From Cellulosimicrobium composti (GTDB taxonomy: Bacteria > Actinomycetota > Actinomycetes > Actinomycetales > Cellulomonadaceae), in contig NZ_WMKA01000008.1 in NCBI RefSeq assembly GCF_009711085.1, positions 53,788 to 117,787 of the forward strand: DNA of 64,000 bases, given 5' to 3'. The notes beneath the pieces are model-generated. The model was not told the origin of the DNA. It searched no databases and saw only the letters and a list, made by a program, of their open reading frames with translations. The first letter of the stretch is position 1, and every line of letters starts with the position of its first letter. Of the stretch, positions 56,821 to 64,000 are shown piece by piece. Position numbers and translations under genes: made by a program.

Positions 56821-56889
56821 ACGAACGGGATGTTTCGAGACTGGTGAGCACCGGGCAACCGCCCCGGACCGCCGACCTTGGAGCATCCC

Positions 56890-58248
56890 GTGGCCGTCCT
56901 CTCGCCGCCGCCGTCCCCGTCCCGCACGTCGTCGCGGGCCCGCCCCACGTCCGCCCGCCCAGGCGCGTCGCCCGACCGGACGGGCCGTCCGACGTCGGAC
57001 CGCGCCACGACCCCGGGCGCCGCCGCGGTCGCCGCCGCCCAGCGCGGACCGCGCCGGCCGCCGCGCGACGTGTTCGTCGACGCCGTGCGCGCCGTCGCCA
57101 CCCTGAGCGTCCTCACGGCGCACTGGCTCATGGCCGACGCGACGTGGGACGGGGAGCACCTGCACGTCGGCAACGCGCTCGCGCACGGCGCCGGCTGGAC
57201 GGTCACGTGGGTGCTCCAGGTCCTCGCGCTGCTGTTCTTCGCGGCCGGGGCGTCGGCCGCGTACGGGGTGCGGCCCCGGCCCGACGGCGGAGCGTCCCCC
57301 GGCCGCGCGGGTGCGGGCCGGGTCGTGGCCCGCCCGAGCGTCCCCGCCGACCTCGCGTCCGGCCTGCGCCTCGCCGGGCGGCGCCTGCCGCGGCTGCTGC
57401 GCCCCGTGGGCGTGTTCGTCGGGGCGTGGGCCGTCGCGATCGGCCTGCTGCTCGCGGCGGGCCTGCCGGGGGACGCCGTGCGCACGCTCGCGACGCTCGC
57501 GCCGCAGCTCCTGTGGTTCCTCGCCGTCTACCTCGGCCTCGTGGTGCTCACCCCGCTCCTGCGCCGCGCGCTGCACGCCGCGGGCTGGTGGGCCGTCGGC
57601 GCGCTCACCGCGCTGCCGCTCGGCGTCGAGGTGCTGCGGTTCGACGCCGGGCTGGAGCGCCTCGCGCTCGTGGACGTGCTGCTCGTCTGGGCCGTGCCCT
57701 ACGCGATCGGGCTCCTGTACGCCGACGCGCGGGCGGGCGTGCGGGTCGTGCGCCGCGGCCGGGTCGTGCCCGTGGCGGTGCTCCCGCGGCCGGTCGTGCT
57801 CGTGGGCGTCGGGCTCGCCGCCGCGGCGCTCGCGGCCCTGCTCGTCGCGGTCGGCCCGTACCCGGTGTCGCTCGTCGGGATGCCGGGCGACGCGATGTCG
57901 AACCTCGGCCCGCCCACGGCGCCCGTCGTCCTGCACGGGGTCGCGCTCGTCGCGCTCGCCCTCGCCGCGCGAGGACCGCTCGTCCGTTGGGCCGACGGGC
58001 GGGGTCGGGGCGTGGTCGCGGGCCTCGCGCGGCGCTCGATGACGGTCTACCTGTGGCACCTCACGGCGATGATCGTCGTCGTCGGGGTCGTGCTCGTGGT
58101 GCTCGGTCAGGACCTCCCGGCCGTGGGCGGCGCCGACTGGTGGGCGAGCCGGCCCGTGTGGTTCGGCGCGTTCGCGCTCGTGCTCGTCGGGATCTCGCGT
58201 CTCGTCGGGCGGTTCGAGGGACCCGCGGCCGGCGCGCCGGCCCCGGCG
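56890..58248 (+). CDS. Acyltransferase-3-like membrane protein; no in-frame stop where expected
   Basis: Start GTG 56890 with GGAG eight bases before; TTG 56878 is also in frame. Residues 1-60 are a Pro/Arg/Ser-rich cytoplasmic tail. Then the acyltransferase-3 pattern: RDVFVDAVRAVATLSVLTAHWLM with the conserved arginine and histidine, AGWTVTWVLQVLALLFFAAGAS, and about ten spans ending at RPVWFGAFALVLVGISRLVG. These enzymes O-acylate glycans or lipids at the membrane. The recognisable protein ends near codon 453, but the frame has no stop until 59472, running antisense through the RDD gene and out of frame into the SpoIIM-like gene. A TAG at 58274 is in the +1 frame. The end given here is the boundary of the RDD gene, not a stop codon. 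Confidence 0.68.
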
Positions 58249-59067
58249 TCAGCGCGTCGGGTCGGGCACCGAGTAGGGGAGCCGGTGCAGCATCTCCGCC
58301 TGCTCGTGCGCGAGGGCCTGCGCGCGCCGGGCCGTGGCCCGGTCGCGCTCGCGCCGCTCGGTGAGCACGGCCACGAGGAACGCCTCCGGGTGCGTCCCCG
58401 GGGGCGGACCCGGGGCGACGTACCGCTCGACCTGCGCCGCGAGCTCCTGACCCAGACGGGCGCGCGACGCGGGGTGCAGCCGGGCCGCGCGGCCGAGGAA
58501 CTGGCGGGCCGCGAGCGCGAGGCCGTCGGGCAGACGGCGCATGTCGGCCCGGGCGGCCCACGCGGCGAGGTAGGGCGGCATCGCGAGCGGGGCGAGCGTC
58601 GGTCGCCCGCCCCGCACCCGGATCGCGTACGTGCCCGCAGCCATGTCGCCGAGCCGCTTGCCCTTGTCGTTCGTCAGCGACGCGACGAGCGCGACGGATC
58701 CGAGCGTCAACCAGATCTCGCCGATCCCGACGAGGGCGCGCAGGAACGCGTGCCGGAACCGGACCGGGCCGCCGTCGTCGCGCACGACGCGGATGCCGAG
58801 CGCGAGCTTGCCGAGCGACCGCCCGCGCGAGAGGGTCTCGACCGTCGTCGGGACGACGACCATGACGAGCACGGCGATCGCGACGCTGATCGCGGGCGCG
58901 AGGTCGGGGTCGACGAGCTCGAGCGTGCCCGCCGTGGCCCACAGGAGCGCGATCAGCACGACGAAGATCGTCAGGAGGTCGAGGAACAGCGCGAGGCCGC
59001 GCGTCACGAACGACGCCGGCCGCGCGTCGAGGACCACGCCCTCGCCGATCAGGATCCCGTCGCGCAC
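58249..59067 (-). CDS. RDD family membrane protein
   Basis: 272 residues from GTG 59067, preceded by GGCGAGGAGC. RDD domain: VVLDARPASFVTRGLALFLDLL with the conserved arginine and aspartates, span LTIFVVLIALLWATAG, span ISVAIAVLVMVVVPTTVE, then SRGRSLGKLALGIRVVRDDGGP, the family motif, and LGDMAAGTYAIRVR. The C-terminal ~100 residues are a soluble helical extension. RDD proteins are poorly characterised and have been linked to ion transport. Adjacent and divergent to a SpoIIM-like gene, as in many actinobacteria near moxR-DUF58 loci. Confidence 0.9.
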   Translation of the reverse strand: MRDGILIGEGVVLDARPASFVTRGLALFLDLLTIFVVLIALLWATAGTLELVDPDLAPAISVAIAVLVMVVVPTTVETLSRGRSLGKLALGIRVVRDDGGPVRFRHAFLRALVGIGEIWLTLGSVALVASLTNDKGKRLGDMAAGTYAIRVRGGRPTLAPLAMPPYLAAWAARADMRRLPDGLALAARQFLGRAARLHPASRARLGQELAAQVERYVAPGPPPGTHPEAFLVAVLTERRERDRATARRAQALAHEQAEMLHRLPYSVPDPTR

Positions 59068-59156
59068 GCCCGCTCCTCGCCCTCGTCCGTCCCGGGCCCG
59101 CGCCCGTCCCTCGATCGGCGCACCGGCGGCACGCCTCGTGTGGCAGGGTATCGGTC

Positions 59157-60146
59157 GTGGACCTCGACGCCTTCACCGACGTGCACCGCGCGGAGTGGGA
59201 CCGCCTGGAGACCCTCACGCGGCGCCGCACGCTCGACGGCGCCGAGGCCGACGAGCTCGTGCGGCTCTACCAGGCGGTCGCGACGCACCTGTCGACCGTG
59301 CGGTCCGTCGCACCCGACCCGGTGCTCGTCTCGCAGCTCTCCGTGCTCCTCGGCCGGGCGCGCACGCGCATCGCCGGCGCGCACGAGCCCGCGTGGCGCG
59401 ACGTGGTCCGGTTCCTCACGGTGTCGCTCCCGGCCGCGCTGTACCGCATCCGGTGGTGGTCGGTCGGCGTGACGGTCGCGTGCCTCGTCGTCGGCCTCGT
59501 CGCGGGCGTGTGGGTCGCCACGACTCCCGAGGGTCTCGCGTCGATGGGCCCGCCGAGCGTTCAGCAGAACTACGTCGACGAGGCGTTCGCGTCCTACTAC
59601 GACCCGGGCATCGACTTCGCCGCCGTCGTGTGGACCAACAACGCGTGGATCGCGGCGCAGTGCGTCGGGCTGGGCATCACGGGCGTCTTCCCCGCGTACG
59701 TGCTGTTCTCCAACGCGGTGGCCGTCGGGTCGATCGGCGGCATGATGGCGGCGCACGGCGAGCTCGCGCTCTTCCTCCAGCTCATCACGCCCCACGGGCT
59801 GCTCGAGCTCATGTCCGTGTTCGTCGCCGGCGCCGCTGGCCTGCGTATCTTCTGGGCATGGGTGGACCCGGGCCCGCTGCCGCGCTCGCGCGCGCTCGCC
59901 CAGGAGGGACGCGCCCTCGTGACCGTCGCGATCGGGCTCGCGATCGCGCTCGCGGTCTCGGGCGTCATCGAGGGCTTCGTCACCGGCTCGACGATGCCCT
60001 GGTGGCTCAAGATCGTCATCGGCGCCCTCGCTCTCGCCGCGTTCTGGGTCTACACGATCGTCCTGGGCCGCCGCGCCGTGGCGGCGGGCGAGACGGGCGA
60101 CCTCACCGCGGATCACGCCGGCGACGTCGTGCCGGTGGCCGCCTGA
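59157..60146 (+). CDS. Stage II sporulation protein M-like (SpoIIM family) membrane protein
   Basis: 329 residues from GTG 59157. Soluble helical N-terminal ~95 residues (LDAFTDVHRAEWDRLETLTRR and QAVATHLSTVRSVAPDP), then membrane spans from WWSVGVTVACLVVGLVAGVW. SpoIIM hallmarks are YVDEAFASYYDPGIDFAAVVWTNN, VGLGITGVFPAYVLFSNAVAVG and LITPHGLLELMSVFVAGAAGL with the HGxxE motif. In non-sporulating actinobacteria this family accompanies RDD, MoxR and DUF58 genes and probably takes part in membrane-complex assembly; function not established. Confidence 0.92.
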   Translation: MDLDAFTDVHRAEWDRLETLTRRRTLDGAEADELVRLYQAVATHLSTVRSVAPDPVLVSQLSVLLGRARTRIAGAHEPAWRDVVRFLTVSLPAALYRIRWWSVGVTVACLVVGLVAGVWVATTPEGLASMGPPSVQQNYVDEAFASYYDPGIDFAAVVWTNNAWIAAQCVGLGITGVFPAYVLFSNAVAVGSIGGMMAAHGELALFLQLITPHGLLELMSVFVAGAAGLRIFWAWVDPGPLPRSRALAQEGRALVTVAIGLAIALAVSGVIEGFVTGSTMPWWLKIVIGALALAAFWVYTIVLGRRAVAAGETGDLTADHAGDVVPVAA

Positions 60147-60165
60147 GCCGTCCCCGGCCGGTCGG

Positions 60166-61347
60166 TCACGCGCTCGCGTCGTGCACGACGACGCGCGCCC
60201 GGGCGTGCGGCCACGCGCACCCGACCCAGGACCGCGCCCGGTCCTCGATCCCCTCGCGGACGCCCGGTGCGCGCAGCCGGTCGGCACCGAGCGGCCGGAC
60301 CTCCACGAGCACGGTGTCCTCACCGTCGGGGCGGGCCGTCCAGGCCCCGGCGACCCGGCCGTCGACGAGCACCGTCGCCGCCACCTGCCCGTTGACGCTC
60401 ACGACGCTCTTCACGGGCACGTCGCCGAGGACGCGCGTGCGGTCGGCGTGCGACAGCACGAGGTTGTCGAAGTCCCCCGCGAGGACCACCGGCACGGGTG
60501 CCGTGCCGGGCGGCCGGGGCGCGTCGGGGAGGTCGAACAGCGGCGTGCCGTCCGGGCCGGTGAAGGTCACGAGCTCCGGGCGCAGCGCGTCGAACGCGGC
60601 GCGCAGGCGCGTCAGGCCCGCCCAGCGCTGCGCGTCCGCGACGGACGCGGGCCCGAACGCCGCGAGGTAGCGGCGTACGAGCCGCACGCGCGCGGCGAGG
60701 GCCGCGTCGGGGTCGGCGTCGTGCGCGACGGCGTCGAGCGCCGGGTCGGACCGTCCGAGCCACGCGTGCGCCGTCGTCCACGTGGTCGTCGTGCCGGGGC
60801 CGCTCGCACCCCACAGGCCGCGCGGCGGGACCTGGACGAGCGGGAGGAGGCATCGCGCGGCGTACGCGAGGTGCGTGGGGTCCACGTCCTCCCACCGCTG
60901 CGCGAGGCGTCGCCCGAGCTCGACCGACGTGAGCGGCTCGGCGAGCAGGTCGCGCGCGGCGCGCTCGACGTCGTCGAGGTCGACGTGCGCGAGCGCGGTC
61001 CCGTGCTGGTTCTTCGACCGCAGGTACGTCGCGAGGCCCGGGCGGGCGAGCGCGGTGAGCTCGAGCGCGTCGTCGGCGGCCACGAGGTGCACCGTGCCGC
61101 GCAGGGTCGCGACGCGCACGACCTCGCGGTCGAGCAGGCGGTCGCCCAGGTCGGCCGGGGCGAAGGCCGCCAGGCGCGACCAGAGCGCGGGGTACGGCGA
61201 CGACGGGACCTGCGACTGCAGCCCCACGAGGTGGCGCACCTCGTCGAGCACCGTGGCGTCGCGCGGCACGTCGAGGTGCTGCCGCGCGAGCAGCGCGCGG
61301 TTGAGGTCGTCGTGGCTCAGCCGCGGCCCGTGCCGCTCGTCGCCCAT
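60166..61347 (-). CDS. Winged-helix DNA-binding protein, AlkZ-like DNA glycosylase family (HTH_42)
   Basis: 393 residues from ATG 61347. Matches the AlkZ/YcaQ family of tandem winged-helix proteins: LVGLQSQVPSSPYPALWSRL near residue 40 contains the Gln-x-Gln pair (Q44, Q46) that is catalytic in AlkZ, a glycosylase unhooking interstrand crosslinks. Further family blocks are VRVATLRGTVHLVAADDA, RYLAAFGPASVADAQRWAGL, and VLAGDFDNLVLSHADRTRV near the C-terminus. Cytosolic. A damage substrate cannot be predicted. It follows a 40-residue membrane microprotein gene by seven bases and interrupts the RDD/SpoIIM/DUF58/MoxR neighbourhood. Confidence 0.87.
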   Translation of the reverse strand: MGDERHGPRLSHDDLNRALLARQHLDVPRDATVLDEVRHLVGLQSQVPSSPYPALWSRLAAFAPADLGDRLLDREVVRVATLRGTVHLVAADDALELTALARPGLATYLRSKNQHGTALAHVDLDDVERAARDLLAEPLTSVELGRRLAQRWEDVDPTHLAYAARCLLPLVQVPPRGLWGASGPGTTTTWTTAHAWLGRSDPALDAVAHDADPDAALAARVRLVRRYLAAFGPASVADAQRWAGLTRLRAAFDALRPELVTFTGPDGTPLFDLPDAPRPPGTAPVPVVLAGDFDNLVLSHADRTRVLGDVPVKSVVSVNGQVAATVLVDGRVAGAWTARPDGEDTVLVEVRPLGADRLRAPGVREGIEDRARSWVGCAWPHARARVVVHDASA

Positions 61348-61354
61348 CGCCGGG

Positions 61355-61477
61355 TCAGGAGAGCACGATCGCGAGCGCGGGGATGAGGAACGTCGCGAGC
61401 AGCGCCGCCACGACGATCATCGCGACGCGGCGGTTGCGTCGGGCGCGCTGCCGGGGGTCGGTCGGCTGCCAGGCCAC
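61355..61477 (-). CDS. Small single-span membrane protein (40 residues)
   Basis: Runs from GTG 61477 to TGA at 61355. A good ribosome site (CAGGAGA) lies seven bases upstream and TAGGGT (minus strand, 61511-61516) is a candidate -10. The protein has a polar basic head (AWQPTDPRQRARRNRR) and one hydrophobic helix (VAMIVVAALLATFLIPALAI) ending VLS. By the positive-inside rule the N-terminus is cytoplasmic. It ends seven bases before the AlkZ-like gene, so the two should be one transcript. Evidence is the ribosome site, the membrane helix and the spacing; homologues could not be checked. Confidence 0.62.
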   Translation of the reverse strand: MAWQPTDPRQRARRNRRVAMIVVAALLATFLIPALAIVLS

Positions 61478-61618
61478 GGGGTCTCCTGAGGTCGGGGGAC
61501 GTGCTCGACGACCCTACCGCCCGACCCGTGCGGTCCCGGCCGAGCATGCGCTGAGGGCGCGTCCGTGGCCGCGGACGAGCCACAGCCGCATGGTCGGCGG
61601 CTCAGGGGTGGGTGGGGG

Positions 61619-62911
61619 TCAGAGGCGGCCGGCCGCCTTGAGCGCGAGGTAGGTGTCGGCGAGGCGCGGGGCGAGGTCGTCCGGGAGGGCGTCGACGACC
61701 TCGACGCCGCGCTGGCGCAGCACCGTCGTCACCGCGGCACGCTCGATCTCGCCGCGCGCGGCGGCCGCGGCGTCGTACACCTCGGCCGTGCCCGAGCGCT
61801 CGTCGCGCAGCGCGGCGACCTCGGGGTCCCCGGCGGCCGCGAGGACGACCTGGTGCTTGGCGGTGAGCTGCCCGACGACGGGCAGCAGCCCGGTCTCGAC
61901 CGCGGCGGGGTCGAGCGTCGACAGGAGCACCACGAGCGCGCGCTGCGACAGACGCTCGTGCACCGCGCCGACGAGCCCGGGCCAGTCCGTCTCGAGCAGC
62001 GCGGGCTCGAGCGGGGCGAGCGCGTCGGCCATCGCGGGCATGAGCCGCGGACCGGCGGCCCCGGCGACGCGCGAGCGCACCGTGCGGTCGTACGCGACGA
62101 GCTCGACGCGGTCGCCCGCGCGGCCCGCGAGCGCGGCGAGCAGCAGCGCGGCCTCGATGCTCGCGTCGAGGCGCGGCTCGTCGCCCACGCGCGTCGCCGA
62201 GGTGCGCGACGTGTCGACGACGATCAGCACGCGCCGGTCGCGCTCGGGGCGCCACGTGCGCACGACCATGTCGCGGCCGCGCGCGGACGCCCGCCAGTCG
62301 ATCGAGCGCACGTCGTCCCCGATGACGTACTCGCGCAGCGAGTCGAACTCGGTGCCCTCGCCGCGCACCTGGACCGCCGCGCGACCGTCCATCTCGCGCA
62401 GGCGCGCGAGCCGGCTCGGCAGGTGGCGCCGCGACGCGAACTCCGGCAGGACGCGCAGGCGCCCGGGCACGGGGATCGAGGCCTGGCGCGCCGCGAGCCG
62501 CAGCGGGCCGAGCGACCGGATCGTGACCCGGTCCGCGACGCGCTCGCCGCGCCGCGTGGGCACGAGCACCGTCGTCACGCGCGTCGCCTCGCCGGGCGGG
62601 AGGTCGACCGCGTGCCGGTTGCCCTGCGTCCCCGCCGACGGCGGCCACGCGTCGCGCACGAGCGCGCGCAGCCGTCGCGACGCGAGGTTCGTGAGCGTGA
62701 GGCGGGACGTCGTGGTGTCGGTGAGCCGCACCGAGCCGGGGACGCGGCGCTCGATCGCGACCCGCCGCGGGGACGCCGCGAGCGCGACGTCGAGCGCGCA
62801 CAGCGCGACGACGAGCAGCGTCCACACGAGCACCGTCCCCGGCACGGGGAACAGCAGCACGGGGACGATCCCGAGCGCCGTCAGCACGACGGCGCGCCAC
62901 GTCAGGGCCAC
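61619..62911 (-). CDS. DUF58 domain-containing protein
   Basis: 430 residues from GTG 62911, ten bases after the MoxR stop. Two membrane spans at the N-terminus (VVLTALGIVPVLLFPVPG, TVLVWTLLVVALCALDVAL), a beta-rich region, then the DUF58 core GEGTEFDSLREYVIGDDVRSIDWRASAR (in pieces: FDSLREYVIGDDVR and SIDWRASARG), and a von Willebrand-A-like domain with a degenerate metal site (IVVDTSRTSA). Works with MoxR AAA+ ATPases in complexes thought to fold or assemble exported or membrane proteins. Second gene of the moxR operon. Confidence 0.93.
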   Translation of the reverse strand: MALTWRAVVLTALGIVPVLLFPVPGTVLVWTLLVVALCALDVALAASPRRVAIERRVPGSVRLTDTTTSRLTLTNLASRRLRALVRDAWPPSAGTQGNRHAVDLPPGEATRVTTVLVPTRRGERVADRVTIRSLGPLRLAARQASIPVPGRLRVLPEFASRRHLPSRLARLREMDGRAAVQVRGEGTEFDSLREYVIGDDVRSIDWRASARGRDMVVRTWRPERDRRVLIVVDTSRTSATRVGDEPRLDASIEAALLLAALAGRAGDRVELVAYDRTVRSRVAGAAGPRLMPAMADALAPLEPALLETDWPGLVGAVHERLSQRALVVLLSTLDPAAVETGLLPVVGQLTAKHQVVLAAAGDPEVAALRDERSGTAEVYDAAAAARGEIERAAVTTVLRQRGVEVVDALPDDLAPRLADTYLALKAAGRL

Positions 62912-62921
62912 GAGCGGCGCC

Positions 62922-64000
62922 TCAGCGGGGGACGGGGACGGACGCGAGCACGGTGTCGAGCACGCTCTCGGCCGTCACGCCCTCGAGCTCGGCCTCGGGC
63001 CGCAGCTGCACGCGGTGGCGCAGCGTGGGGTGCGCGAGCGCCTTGACGTCGTCCGGGGTCACGTAGGAGCGGCCCGAGAGCCACGCCCACGCGCGCGACG
63101 TCGCGAGCAGCGCCGTCGCACCGCGTGGGGAGACGCCGAGCGACAGCGAGGGGGAGTGGCGGGTCGCACGGCACACGTCGACGGCGTAGCCGAGGACCTC
63201 ACGCGCGACCTGGACGCGCGCGACCTCCTCGCGCGCGCGGTCGAGCACGTCGCGCCCCGCGACGGCGCGGACGCCCGCGGCCGCGAGGTCGCGCGGGTTG
63301 AAGCCCGCGGCGTGGCGCGCGAGCACCTCGACCTCCTGCTCGCGCTCCGGCAGGGGCAGCACGACCTTGAGCAGGAACCGGTCGAGCTGTGCCTCGGGGA
63401 GCGGGTACGTGCCCTCGTACTCGACGGGGTTCTGCGTCGCGATGACGAGGAACGGGTCGGGCAGTGGGCGCGGCGTGCCGTCGACGGACACCTGCCGCTC
63501 CTCCATGGCCTCCAGGAGCGACGCCTGCGTCTTGGGGGGCGTGCGGTTGATCTCGTCGGCGAGCAGGAGGTTCGTGAAGACCGGGCCCTCGCGGAACGAG
63601 AACTCGGCGGTCCGCGCGTCGTACACGAGCGAGCCCGTGACGTCGCCGGGCATGAGGTCGGGCGTGAACTGCACGCGCTTGGTGCCGAGGTCGAGCGACG
63701 CCGCGAGCGTGCGCACGAGCAGCGTCTTGGCGACGCCGGGCACGCCCTCGAGCAGCACGTGCCCCTTGCACAGCAGCGCGATGAGCAGGCTCGTCACCGC
63801 ACCGTCCTGCCCGACGACGGCCTTGCCGACCTCGGTGCGCACGGCGGCCAGCGCCTGGCGCAGCTCCGGGGTCGGAGCGGGCGGCACGTCGTGCGACGCG
63901 GTGGCGGTCGCCGGGTGCCCCGGGGCGGGCTGCGCGTGCGGCGCGGGCCCCTGCGGTGCCGGGGCACCGGGCGCCTGAGGCCCGGGCGCGGGCGGGCCGG
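62922..64000 (-). CDS. MoxR-family AAA+ ATPase, N-terminus beyond or near window edge
   Basis: GTG 63887 would give 321 residues, but the frame continues upstream to the window edge as a Pro/Ala/Gly-rich stretch of ~37 codons, so the real start may be outside. AAA+ core: VVGQDGAVTSLLIALLCKGH, Walker A LLEGVPGVAKTLLVRTLA, GDVTGSLVYD, Walker B NLLLADEINRTPPKTQASLL, MEERQVSVDG sensor loop, FLVIATQNPVEYEGTYPLPE sensor 1 and the lid segment SPRGATALLATSRAWAWLSGR. MoxR ATPases act as chaperones with the DUF58 protein encoded downstream. Confidence 0.93.
   Translation of the reverse strand, partial: GPPAPGPQAPGAPAPQGPAPHAQPAPGHPATATASHDVPPAPTPELRQALAAVRTEVGKAVVGQDGAVTSLLIALLCKGHVLLEGVPGVAKTLLVRTLAASLDLGTKRVQFTPDLMPGDVTGSLVYDARTAEFSFREGPVFTNLLLADEINRTPPKTQASLLEAMEERQVSVDGTPRPLPDPFLVIATQNPVEYEGTYPLPEAQLDRFLLKVVLPLPEREQEVEVLARHAAGFNPRDLAAAGVRAVAGRDVLDRAREEVARVQVAREVLGYAVDVCRATRHSPSLSLGVSPRGATALLATSRAWAWLSGRSYVTPDDVKALAHPTLRHRVQLRPEAELEGVTAESVLDTVLASVPVPR

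Noticed and set aside
58200..58280. Programmed frameshift joining the acyltransferase to the TAG at 58274
   Set aside because: No slippery heptamer, pause hairpin or internal Shine-Dalgarno was recognised near 58200-58250. A simple indel or a natural stop loss is more economical.
56844..58364. 506-codon plus-strand frame beginning GTG 56844
   Set aside because: It is an Arg/Ala/Pro-rich shadow frame of the acyltransferase gene without hydrophobic segments or domains.
61561..61576. Short inverted repeat (GTCCG/CGGAC) after the DUF58 gene as a terminator
   Set aside because: Only five to six pairs with a tight loop. Such stems are frequent by chance here.

Overview
The window is chromosomal DNA from a very GC-rich actinobacterium. 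Gene content and order fit Micrococcales of the Cellulomonadaceae/Promicromonosporaceae type, but this is inference and not a proven species call. Supporting signs are a whiB / DUF3499 / manB / sahH neighbourhood shared in part with Mycobacterium and Streptomyces, many GTG starts, ATGA/GTGA stop-start overlaps, TAnnnT -10 boxes, and several genes that look leaderless. I found no tRNA, rRNA, CRISPR array, prophage or transposase.

Layout. 1-2183: end of purK, purE and a small lipoprotein. 2213-6191 (minus): a GT2 polyprenyl-phosphate sugar transferase, a DUF2304 protein and two LytR-CpsA-Psr (LCP) proteins. 6335-9014: acetyltransferase, aminotransferase and dehydrogenase for a diamino-uronic acid sugar nucleotide. 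9107-13940: a convergent pair of secreted wall proteins, a PGRP/amidase_2 enzyme and a SpoIID-domain protein, both ending in the same ~49-residue FG-GAP-like repeats. 14247-21822: an operon of glycosyltransferases and an MsbA-type ABC exporter, with locally lower GC. 21925-28424: wecB-type epimerase (minus), then glycosyltransferases and a UDP-sugar 6-dehydrogenase. 28440-35292: DUF6541 membrane protein, UDP-galactopyranose mutase, GlfT2-like transferase and a Wzm/Wzt ABC exporter. 35361-36667: TIGR03089 protein and WhiB. 36787-42982: giant membrane glycosyltransferase, DUF5719, a degenerate metallopeptidase-like protein and DUF3499. 42987-46496: rmlC, rmlD, rmlA, rmlB. 46558-48215: manB and a Trm112-like protein. 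48347-51589 (minus): glycine-betaine/proline uptake system proV-proW-proX. 52167-53735: sahH. 53767-58248: membrane protein, two-component system and an acyltransferase. 58249-64000: RDD protein, SpoIIM-like protein, AlkZ-like protein with a 40-residue membrane microprotein, DUF58 protein and MoxR ATPase.

How it works together. From about 2 to 35 kb the genes look like one wall-polysaccharide factory. UDP-GlcNAc can be turned into a (di)acetamido uronic acid (WbpA/B/E/D/I-like enzymes), UDP-galactofuranose is made by glf, and dTDP-rhamnose by rmlABCD at 43-46 kb. About ten transferases assemble the polymer, Wzm/Wzt and possibly the second ABC exporter move it out, and the LCP proteins probably attach it to peptidoglycan. 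The FG-GAP wall enzymes sit inside this locus.

Most distinctive observations: (1) the FG-GAP amidase/SpoIID convergent pair in the polysaccharide locus; (2) a 15-base element shared, in opposite orientations, by the regions upstream of the histidine kinase and of the acyltransferase, with a further ~20-bp direct repeat at the second site; (3) an acyltransferase frame with no stop codon that runs antisense through the RDD gene; (4) a 40-residue membrane protein upstream of the AlkZ-like gene; (5) repeated TAnnnT-N6-start leaderless architecture.
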